This document shows, in pieces, positions 18,854 to 26,331 of a stretch of 64,000 nucleotides of DNA. Location: contig CAZQRP010000016.1 in the NCBI GenBank assembly GCA_964596125.1, positions 12,854 to 76,853 on the forward strand, in the 5' to 3' direction. The translations under genes were made by a program, and so were the position numbers. The notes beneath the pieces were generated by a model. It was given only the letters and a program-made list of their open reading frames with translations, was not told the origin of the DNA and did no database searches. Numbering within the stretch: the first letter of the stretch is position 1; each line of letters starts with the position of its first letter. The DNA is from CAZQRP01 sp964596125 (GTDB lineage: Bacteria; Chloroflexota; Dehalococcoidia; GIF9; UBA5629).

Positions 18854-19277
18854 AATTTATTCCTCCTGTCGGCATTCTATACCAGGAATTCTGTTGGAAC
18901 AAGTAAGAGGATAGTTGCCATGGAGCAAACAAAACGCTAAAACGTGCAACGAGGTAACACATACAGGATTGTTGCCCTGGACATGTAGCGGGCATACAAT
19001 GTACGATTAAAAATATACTTTAAGAATGTTACCTTTTCACCAGAGGGGTAGAGGCGAAAATTAAGCTAGTTCTTGAAATTTAACCCTTTGACTTATTATT
19101 GTGTGGAGTGTGATTGAACAAAACCAAGAGTTTGTTACCCATTAAGTAGCTTAGGACAGAATCACTTATATGTGAGCTTTTAATAGAAAGCCTAAACCAA
19201 AAATCAAGTTTAATCGTTATTAATGGTACGTTAAGAATATTAAGGATTACGAAGGATAGTAATAAAGGATAGCCAGG
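18854..19277. other. intergenic stretch between divergent genes
   Basis: 424 bases separating the flavoprotein from the divergent serpin gene; it should hold promoters for both. No consensus promoter stands out. A minus-strand open frame at 19080-19343 overlaps the serpin start and has no protein-like features. Confidence 0.4.
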
Positions 19278-20552
19278 ATGAAGAACATATTTCTGTGTGC
19301 ATTCATGGCAATCGTCCTGTTGAGCTTGGTGGCCTGTGCTCAACCAGTAGCCAGTGATGTAGTTAGATCAGAGATGAAACGGGTCACTTCACCGGAGGTT
19401 AATGAAGCTGATATGGCAACGCTGGTCAGCGGAAACAGTGCCTTCGCTGCCGACTTGTATCAGGTGCTTAGAGAAGAGAACGGCAACCTCTTCTGCTCTC
19501 CCTACAGTATATCGCTGGCACTGGCGATGACATATGGTGGTGCTCGCGGCGAGACCGCACAACAGATGTCAGATGCGCTTCATTTCATCCTCTCACAAGA
19601 CCGTCTCCATCCGGCATTCAATAGTCTGGATATCGAACTTAATCAGCGTGGTGAAAATGCTGAAGGCAAGGATGGAGAAGGCTTCCGGTTGAATATTGTC
19701 AATGCTATCTGGGGACAGAAGGACTACAGCTTCCTTTCTGAGTTTCTTGATCTTCTTGCCGAAAACTACGGAGCCGGGCTCAGGGTCCTTGATTTCGTGA
19801 AAGCATCGGAACAGTCCCGGGTTACTATCAACGAATGGGTGAGTGATCAGACAGAGGATCGTATCAAAGACCTGATTCCTCAGGGTGCTATCGATCAGCT
19901 AACACGTCTCGTCTTGACCAACGCCATTTACTTTAATGCGGCGTGGCAACTTCCCTTTAATGAAGAGGTAACTTCTAATGGCCCTTTTTATTTGCTCAAC
20001 GGAAATGAGATCACAATACCTATGATGAGACAAACAGAATCGTTCGGTTATGCCGAAAGTGATACCTGTCAGGCAATAGAACTATTGTATGATGGTCGCG
20101 AACTCTCAATGATGATCTTGCTACCTGAAGCAGGACAGTTTGAGGCTTTTGAAAGGTCATTTGATACGGAGCTCATCGACAACATTATAAGCAAATTAGA
20201 AAATAGACAGGTCGCTCTGATTATGCCCAAATTCGAATTTGAATCAAGTTTCAGCCTGAAGAAAGCTCTTACAATGATGGGCATGGGAGTTGCCTTCTCA
20301 GGAAGTGCTGACTTTTCGGGCATGACAGGCAGTCGGGACCTGTTTATAGATGAGGTACTTCATAAGGCTTTTGTCTCGGTGGATGAAGCTGGCACTGAAG
20401 CGGCAGCAGCCACCGCTGTCATAATGAGATTAACAGCGATGCCAGATAAGCCGATCGAGGTTGCTATCGATCGACCGTTCATCTTTTTGATTCGCGACAT
20501 TGAGACAGGTACACTACTCTTTATTGGGCGTGTGGTTAATCCCGGCCGGTAG
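19278..20552 (+). CDS. serpin-family serine protease inhibitor, lipoprotein
   Basis: 424 residues. The N-terminus is a lipoprotein signal peptide with lipobox LVAC (Cys20), so the protein is probably exported and membrane-anchored. The serpin fold is clear from NLFCSPYSISLALAMTYGGA, TNAIYFNAAWQLPF, MSMMILLPE-like segments and the signature near the C-terminus. The reactive-centre hinge GTEAAAATA (about 371-380) is small and Ala-rich, as required for an inhibitory, loop-inserting serpin. The scissile bond should fall near RLTA. Bacterial serpins are scattered among gut and anaerobic bacteria and archaea. The target protease is unknown. Confidence 0.93.
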   Translation: MKNIFLCAFMAIVLLSLVACAQPVASDVVRSEMKRVTSPEVNEADMATLVSGNSAFAADLYQVLREENGNLFCSPYSISLALAMTYGGARGETAQQMSDALHFILSQDRLHPAFNSLDIELNQRGENAEGKDGEGFRLNIVNAIWGQKDYSFLSEFLDLLAENYGAGLRVLDFVKASEQSRVTINEWVSDQTEDRIKDLIPQGAIDQLTRLVLTNAIYFNAAWQLPFNEEVTSNGPFYLLNGNEITIPMMRQTESFGYAESDTCQAIELLYDGRELSMMILLPEAGQFEAFERSFDTELIDNIISKLENRQVALIMPKFEFESSFSLKKALTMMGMGVAFSGSADFSGMTGSRDLFIDEVLHKAFVSVDEAGTEAAAATAVIMRLTAMPDKPIEVAIDRPFIFLIRDIETGTLLFIGRVVNPGR

Positions 20553-20670
20553 TATTCCCTGGAACTTCAGCATCAAGTAGCTACGGTGCGAAGTGAAGCG
20601 GGATGCTTGTATCGTCCACCTCTTTTTCTATCCAGGATTCTATGCTCTGACCAAATGTCAGCGGTCTACA

Positions 20671-21165
20671 TTATCTATTTCGTCGAGCGTTTTTTAAGCC
20701 TGGAATCCATCTGGGAACTGCTTGACGATACTCATTGTACGGTGTACCAAATTTTTTGCTCAAGTGTGGTTCTTCGTAATATACCACAAAAAGGTGAAAC
20801 GATAACCATACAAGGACGGCATAGGTAAAGATTGTTAAAGACATTAATAGAATTCCCTCACCGACGAGCACGCATTCAACTCCGACATACATTGGATTTC
20901 TGACTATCCGGTATAACCTCCCTGAAACTAATCTGCTGGGTGAGCTTATGGGTGCCGGAGTCCCTTTACCGGAAAAAACGAAATCCCACGCCGTACAGAT
21001 ATATAACCATACGCCAAATATAATCGGAACAGCACCAATGAATTTGAAGTTCCCGATTTCACAGGATAACTGCAAACCAGATTCCATCAGAAGATACGGC
21101 ACGCCAATAGTGACAGAGCCAGGTACGATAACGGTAAATACCAATGTTCCGATAATAGCTCTCAT
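20671..21165 (-). CDS. isoprenylcysteine carboxyl methyltransferase-like (ICMT/PEMT) membrane methyltransferase
   Basis: 164 residues with several membrane helices (residues about 3-25, 37-55, 95-118). The C-terminal block LYRIVRNPMYVGV, then YYEEPHLSKKFGTPYNEYRQAVPRWIP is the family signature, binding S-adenosylmethionine at the membrane. In bacteria the acceptor (lipid, small thiol, other) is usually unknown. The gene is convergent with the serpin and divergent from the spermidine-synthase-like gene. Confidence 0.88.
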   Translation of the reverse strand: MRAIIGTLVFTVIVPGSVTIGVPYLLMESGLQLSCEIGNFKFIGAVPIIFGVWLYICTAWDFVFSGKGTPAPISSPSRLVSGRLYRIVRNPMYVGVECVLVGEGILLMSLTIFTYAVLVWLSFHLFVVYYEEPHLSKKFGTPYNEYRQAVPRWIPGLKNARRNR

Positions 21166-21391
21166 TGCTTCACGGTTTCAACAATCGATTTAAAGAGGAA
21201 ACGTAGTTAATACAGCAAAGTTTTAACAAACAGATTGTAGCGTCTGTTTCAGGGCTTATCAACAGCAAAACGTTTTCGTATTTCATATATCGTTTGAATA
21301 ATAAGAAGCGTACAATATTTATTTAATTCGATAAATGTCCCTTCATGCGGTTCATAGCATTTCCCGGGTTACCTCTTAAATCAGCCTGACA

Positions 21392-21420
21392 TTGTTGGCT
21401 CATTAACTTTATGCTACTAT
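21392..21420 (+). promoter_or_regulatory. probable sigma70 promoter
   Basis: TTGTTG (21392-21397), 17-base spacer, TACTAT (21415-21420), 27 bases before the ATG of the downstream membrane-fused spermidine-synthase gene, with GGAGG between. It is a reasonable but not perfect match. Confidence 0.45.
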
Positions 21421-21447
21421 TTCATTGGCTATCGCAGGAGGTCTTTA

Positions 21448-23010
21448 ATGCTCCGTATCACCGCAATATGGAAAGCAAATTCAATTGCCTTTATCAGCAG
21501 CTTCTGCGTGATGGTAATTGAGCTAATAGCAGCCAGGCTCCTTGCTCCTTATATTGGTGTTTCCCTGTACACATGGACCAGCATTATCGGCGTTATCCTT
21601 GGAGGTATTGCCTTAGGCAATTATCTCGGCGGCAAGATAGCTGACCGGTATCCATCGTCCCTGGTATTGGCCGCTATATTTTTCGCCGGTGCTTTATTAA
21701 CTATCGCCATTCTTCCCGCTATCAAAATAGTTACTTCTGCCAACTGGTTCGGCAACTTACCTGTGATGTGGAACTTCATGCTGAGAACCTCGTGTATTTT
21801 CTTCCTGCCCACCCTTGTCCTCAGTATGGTTTCACCGATGGTAATAAAATTAACCTTAGCTAATCTAGGGAAGACAGGTGGTATCGTGGGGACCATATAT
21901 GCCTGTTCCACTGCCGGTGCTATCCTTGGTACTTTCATGACTGGTTTCTATTTCATCCTCTGGTTCGGTACCAGTATGATAGTCTGGCTGGTAGCTGCAG
22001 TTCTGTTTTTAACCGGAATACTTGCCTGGTTCTCCTGGAGCATTCCAGGCAGATGGCACCTTTCTTTAAAGAATATCATAATATGGACGACTATTATAGG
22101 AGTAGTCCTGGTTGCTATCCTCCTCTTTCAGTTTAGAGAATCATGGCAAGAAGAGTACACCCGGGAGTCCAACTACTACACCATCAGGGTGTTTCATGGT
22201 GACGGTGATGGTAATAACACAGTATCAGTGCTGGTCCTTGACCATCTGGTACATAGCTTTATTGATCAGGGTGATCCAACGGCTCTTCAATACGACTATC
22301 TCAATATCTTTAAGGAGATAGTAAGTTATCTAACAATAGAAAATTCAGCACCAAGAATACTCCATCTGGGTGGTGGGGGCTATGCCTTTCCGCGATATAT
22401 GGAAGCTGTTTACCCTCAAAGTATAAATGAAGTGGTAGAGATCGACCCGGTAGTGACACAGGTAGTCTATGAAGAGCTTGGACTTCCCAAGGAAACAAGT
22501 ATCAAGACCTACAACCAGGATGCACGCCTTTTCTTGATTCAGCGAAAGGTTGGAGAGAAGTACGATATAGTGATCGGCGATGTTTTTAACGACTACTCTA
22601 CGCCTTATCACCTGACCACCCGGGAATTCAACCAGCTTGTAAAGGCTAATATGGAGGAAAATGGTATTTACTTGATTAATCTTATCGATGATTATAACCA
22701 AGGCAGATATATGGCATCTTTTATTCACACACTGAGGTACACCTTCAAACATGTTTATCTTTTCTGTGCTGTGGATAGCTGGGAGAATGTAGGAACTGGT
22801 ACTTTTGTTATCGCTGCGACTGATGCCAGTATGGACCTTGATGATTTTAAACGATTTGTCACCGAGAGCAGTGAAAAGAAAATGGTAAGCAATCCTCATG
22901 ATGAAACCACGCTGGAGGAATATTTAGCTACAAGAGATCCTGTTTTGCTGACTGATGATTATGCTCCGACAGATATTCTAATCGCACCGGTCTTCCGTAA
23001 GTCGTATTAA
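21448..23010 (+). CDS. membrane-fused spermidine synthase-like protein
   Basis: 520 residues. The first 230 or so form about seven hydrophobic helices (for example ISSFCVMVIELIAARLLAPY). The second half is a spermidine-synthase/SAM methyltransferase fold: ILHLGGGGYAFPRYM (about 305-319), VVEIDPVV, YNQDARLFL and YDIVIGDVFNDY. This N-terminal membrane plus C-terminal aminopropyltransferase-like fusion is common in bacteria. The polyamine reaction is plausible but unproven. ATG 21448 has a GGAGG site. Confidence 0.87.
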   Translation: MLRITAIWKANSIAFISSFCVMVIELIAARLLAPYIGVSLYTWTSIIGVILGGIALGNYLGGKIADRYPSSLVLAAIFFAGALLTIAILPAIKIVTSANWFGNLPVMWNFMLRTSCIFFLPTLVLSMVSPMVIKLTLANLGKTGGIVGTIYACSTAGAILGTFMTGFYFILWFGTSMIVWLVAAVLFLTGILAWFSWSIPGRWHLSLKNIIIWTTIIGVVLVAILLFQFRESWQEEYTRESNYYTIRVFHGDGDGNNTVSVLVLDHLVHSFIDQGDPTALQYDYLNIFKEIVSYLTIENSAPRILHLGGGGYAFPRYMEAVYPQSINEVVEIDPVVTQVVYEELGLPKETSIKTYNQDARLFLIQRKVGEKYDIVIGDVFNDYSTPYHLTTREFNQLVKANMEENGIYLINLIDDYNQGRYMASFIHTLRYTFKHVYLFCAVDSWENVGTGTFVIAATDASMDLDDFKRFVTESSEKKMVSNPHDETTLEEYLATRDPVLLTDDYAPTDILIAPVFRKSY

Positions 23011-23118
23011 ATATCGATCCTGTCACATTAAATAGACTATATCTATAATCTACAGTTTTGCCTTCAGTCAACTTATCTGAAAATCGATAAGTTGTTGCCC
23101 TACGAAGGACTACCCTGT

Positions 23119-24351
23119 CTAGGTTCCGTAAAGTATCCCGCAGATGGAGACCAGAGAGGTCCCATCCTCGCTGGCCGGACACTGTGCATAACCTGTTGGC
23201 TTGCCGCTAGCTCCGGATAGCACCGAGAGAGTAATGTAGATGGGAGGCACTCCACAGACATGTCTACAATCGCGCTCGTTCTGTATTTCTGTATAAAAAC
23301 CTTCGGCATCGCCACGGCACATAATAGTAATCAACTCAGTATCTTGCCGTTCCATTCCGGCTCGTCCAATCAGGTCCAGTGGATATGGGTCACCAAAAGC
23401 GGGGCCCATATGGGCTAAGTCAGCAGCAGCTACAACAATCGTCCGCCGTTGGCTGGTTACTCTCTTAAGAATTTCGACTGCTGAGGCTACATGGTCCGCT
23501 TTTAAGGGACTCTCACCACGTTCAATAAACGATTGAAAAGAACCGCAGAGGATGGGGAGCACATAGCATGGTTTATCACCGAGCAGGTAATGTAGCCAAA
23601 TAATGGCGGCCTCTATCGAATGTTCCCCGCGGTGGTTTATCTCGCAGTCAAAGATACATTGACCGATTTCTCTCTCAAACTCATCAACAACCTCCTGAGC
23701 CGTCGGAATGACTCCCCACGGTGTTTCATAGTTCTGGTATGTAAGAGTGATCCTGCCGCTTCCTTCGTTGTGGTCTGTCCCCAGAATCACAATCAGTTCA
23801 GCTTGTCTTACTGCCGCCTTCGCTTTTGACCATACTTCAGCATAGATATGGCCACCTCTTTCAAAATCGATATGAGGGCTAATTAATCCCTTTACTACAC
23901 TCGGGCTCTCAAGATCGGCATTCTTCAATTGATCGAAGTAGTGTTCCAGGTTAGCCTTTAATTCGGTGGAATTTTCTGGTAAGCTTTTTCCCATTAGCAC
24001 AGGAGACCTTGAAGCAGCAGACCGATAATCATCCACCGCAGCTTTATAGGCCTGGTTAAATCGTTCATTTTCCAGAAAGAGGGCTTCATCAAGTTGGGAA
24101 ACAAGATGGTCCAGGACAGAGTTACTGAGGGTAATTCCGGTACGCAGATCAAATCCTGCTTTAAGCGTTCCTATGTCACGTGTTCCATCCATCAGCACGA
24201 GCAACAGGGCTAAAGAGCCAGGTATAAACATCACCTTCTGACTTAAATTGAGGGGATCGCTCAACAGGATTCCCTGCTGGCCTTTTTCCACAACCGGTTG
24301 AGACCGGACTTCCCGTAGCTTAAGTTTCATCGTATTATCAAACGATACCAT
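23119..24351 (-). CDS. amrB: AmmeMemoRadiSam system protein B (MEMO1 family) with an extra N-terminal domain
   Basis: 410 residues. The C-terminal 270 are a MEMO domain related to extradiol dioxygenases (LISPHIDFERGGHIYAEVW, ILGTDHNEGSG, CHVCGVPPI-like region near the end). The preceding 110 residues form an additional domain (LSQKVMFIPGSLALLLVLMDGTRDIGTL) of winged-helix-like composition. AmrB usually neighbours AmrA and a radical SAM partner, but neither is here. Two ATGs (24351, 24330) are possible. The upstream bases contain the decamer CTATTTCAAC twice in tandem (24352-24371). Confidence 0.87.
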   Translation of the reverse strand: MVSFDNTMKLKLREVRSQPVVEKGQQGILLSDPLNLSQKVMFIPGSLALLLVLMDGTRDIGTLKAGFDLRTGITLSNSVLDHLVSQLDEALFLENERFNQAYKAAVDDYRSAASRSPVLMGKSLPENSTELKANLEHYFDQLKNADLESPSVVKGLISPHIDFERGGHIYAEVWSKAKAAVRQAELIVILGTDHNEGSGRITLTYQNYETPWGVIPTAQEVVDEFEREIGQCIFDCEINHRGEHSIEAAIIWLHYLLGDKPCYVLPILCGSFQSFIERGESPLKADHVASAVEILKRVTSQRRTIVVAAADLAHMGPAFGDPYPLDLIGRAGMERQDTELITIMCRGDAEGFYTEIQNERDCRHVCGVPPIYITLSVLSGASGKPTGYAQCPASEDGTSLVSICGILYGT

Positions 24352-24711
24352 CTATTTCAACCTATTTCAACCGACCGTCTTCCCGAATCATATTTTATTA
24401 AATTTGGCCGTTAAAATTAAAACAGGAACTGCACATTAAAAACGATTAAATAGCAAAGTCAAAAAGAGAAGAGCTTCAAGCTTTTAAAATGCATCGTTAT
24501 TATAGAGAAAACTATACCAACTTTACCGATGATGTGCACTTTGTTGTCATGCCATCCAATATATACATTTTTGAAAAATCCATAAAATTTTTTAAATAAA
24601 TGGTATGGTAAGTTATTGATGATGGGGACAGTGAGATGTAAAATGTTTATTAATCAATTTCACCCTGTCTAGCCATTATAGCTCTCATAGCGATAGGAGG
24701 GGTGTTGGGTT
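24352..24711. other. intergenic stretch between divergent genes
   Basis: 360 bases, AT-rich, between amrB and the regulator of the injection-system locus. A tandem decamer sits at 24352-24371. Runs of A/T near 24560-24600 could be part of a promoter, but no good -35/-10 pair can be fixed. GATAGGAGGGG (about 24692-24702) is the ribosome site of the regulator. Confidence 0.4.
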
Positions 24712-25797
24712 ATGACTCAAAGGAAGGACGAACAACCATACGAACGTAGGAACGATATTTTGCAGGAAACACGTTGGGAAACGCAATTTCAACAAGACTG
24801 GCAAAACGTCCTTCATGCTTTACAACAAGTGCAGGGAGACTACTCCCACGCCAGAAAGCAACTTGAGGAGGTCTACAATTCCTTCGGCGAAAAGGAGAGA
24901 GTCGCCAGTGAACGGCTTCGCTATCTGATGGACGCCAGTACTGCAACACACATTAAAATCCACGATGAAAAGATAGGTAGCAAAGTAAAATATGCTGTGT
25001 CAGATCGTTCAGTCCATTTTCCAGTACTATCTCTCAGAGCCTACTGCTTCGGCAGCTTCGAGATCTACCTAAACTGGATTAAGCTGGATAAATGGCATAC
25101 ACTCAAGGCTAAGTCTCTACTTAAATTCCTGGTATCCCATAAAAGGCCAGTGCCCAGGGATGTCTTAATTGAGACTTTATGGCCGGAATGTGATCCTGAA
25201 GCAGGCAATAACAACTTGAAAAGCGCTGCATATGCATTGCGCCAGACGCTTCTCAAAAACGAACAGGAAACAAAGATATCTTCTCCTATCATCTTATTTT
25301 CGGGAGGACAATATCTCATGGACCCTAAGCTGCAGCTCTGGGTAGATATAGATGACTTTGAATACCTGTGGCAAGCAGGGCGGCGTCTGGAGAAATCAGG
25401 TGAGATCGAAGAAGCAACCAGGCAGTACCAGTCTGCGGAAGAATTATATCGAGGCGATTATCTACAGGATGAACCGTACGCAGAATGGACATTACTCCGG
25501 CGAGAAGCTCTCAAAGATACCTATCTTACCATTCTCGTTAAATTAGTTAACATAATGTTCAAGACCGCTGACTATGAGAGCTGTATTATTTACTGCCAGA
25601 AAATTCTGAGTAAAGACTCGTGCCATGAAGAAGCATATCGATGGCTCATGCGCTGCTACAATCAGTTAGGACAGCGTCATCGTGCCCGGCAATGGTACAA
25701 TCTTTGTGTTACTACTTTAAAGCGAGAACTTGATACCGTACCTGACCCGGAAACAGTAAAATTGTATCATCAGCTCCTTAATCAAGACTCTATCTAA
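24712..25797 (+). CDS. SARP/BTAD-family transcriptional regulator
   Basis: 361 residues. Residues about 105-200 form an OmpR-like winged helix (LRAYCFGSFEIYLN, SLLKFLVSHKRPVPRDVLIETLWP, NLKSAAYALRQTLL). About 210-355 are the bacterial transcriptional activation (BTAD) TPR-like domain (EEATRQYQSAEELYRGDYL, RRARQWYNLCVTTLKRELD-like end). The first 100 residues are charged and helical. SARP/BTAD proteins are positive regulators of clusters they sit in. This one lies directly upstream of the injection-system genes on the same strand, so it is the obvious activator of the locus. Confidence 0.85.
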   Translation: MTQRKDEQPYERRNDILQETRWETQFQQDWQNVLHALQQVQGDYSHARKQLEEVYNSFGEKERVASERLRYLMDASTATHIKIHDEKIGSKVKYAVSDRSVHFPVLSLRAYCFGSFEIYLNWIKLDKWHTLKAKSLLKFLVSHKRPVPRDVLIETLWPECDPEAGNNNLKSAAYALRQTLLKNEQETKISSPIILFSGGQYLMDPKLQLWVDIDDFEYLWQAGRRLEKSGEIEEATRQYQSAEELYRGDYLQDEPYAEWTLLRREALKDTYLTILVKLVNIMFKTADYESCIIYCQKILSKDSCHEEAYRWLMRCYNQLGQRHRARQWYNLCVTTLKRELDTVPDPETVKLYHQLLNQDSI

Positions 25798-25917
25798 TCA
25801 CGTTTCAAAGATCTCATTTCATTAATCGTTTGCATTCCTCCAGGATAAATTCTCGTTTCCAGATTTATATTTAGTTTCTACATCCGCACCCACCTCTGCC
25901 ATCACTTTCATTCTCAC

Positions 25918-25986
25918 TTTACCAGGGATTTACCAACTTTTCACTGCTGATTTACTGGTAAATGCTATTTTATCCTTACTGGTAAA
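25918..25986 (+). promoter_or_regulatory. cluster of TTTACCA/TGGTAAA heptamers, candidate regulator binding site
   Basis: TTTACCA occurs at 25918-25924 and 25929-25935, exactly 11 bases apart. Its complement TGGTAAA occurs at 25956-25962 and 25980-25986, each inside the near-palindrome TTACTGGTAAA. SARP proteins typically bind direct heptamer repeats one or two helical turns apart. The site lies between the SARP gene and the first structural gene. Function is inferred. Confidence 0.5.
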
Positions 25987-26091
25987 AGGCGCAGCAGGAC
26001 TTTTGCTGTGGTCTGCAATGATGTTTAATTACAATAACTTTACATAATAATAATAATAAATGGTTATTTTATTGTGAATAGGAAAAGTTGA

Positions 26092-26331
26092 ATGGGTCAC
26101 TACAATTCTTTCCTGGTTAGAGTCTGGACAGAAGATGGAGAAAACATTGTGAGAGGATATATACAACATGTAGGCAGCCAGGAGAGTATGCATTTTCGCA
26201 AGTGGGAAAAGATGGTTAGTTTTATACAGGAACACCTCCAGTGGCATATTAATGGCGATACAGGAGAAGAAGTTGAGCACCCAATGGCCACTTCTCAAGG
26301 AGACGAACCAAACATATGGGTACAGTTTTGA
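26092..26331 (+). CDS. small conserved protein at the head of the injection-system locus
   Basis: 79 residues from ATG 26092, preceded by AGGAAAA. The pattern NSFLVRVW...G.I.HV.S.ESMHFRKWEKMVSFIQEHL resembles small uncharacterised proteins common in Chloroflexota and cyanobacteria that begin SFLLRLW and end in an F-x-x-L-x-x-FI helix. No function is known. It overlaps the next gene by 16 bases in another frame, which points to coupled translation and membership of the eCIS operon. Confidence 0.7.
   Translation: MGHYNSFLVRVWTEDGENIVRGYIQHVGSQESMHFRKWEKMVSFIQEHLQWHINGDTGEEVEHPMATSQGDEPNIWVQF

Noticed and set aside
19080..19343. Minus-strand 87-codon frame over the serpin start
   Set aside because: Overlaps a clear signal peptide on the other strand and lacks a start site.
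25952..25986. Two TTACTGGTAAA copies considered as the start of a CRISPR or transposon repeat
   Set aside because: Only two copies, no spacer pattern, no transposase. A binding site is the better explanation.
26045..26060. TAA microsatellite before the small eCIS protein
   Set aside because: Short simple repeat; nothing suggests phase variation since it is outside coding sequence.
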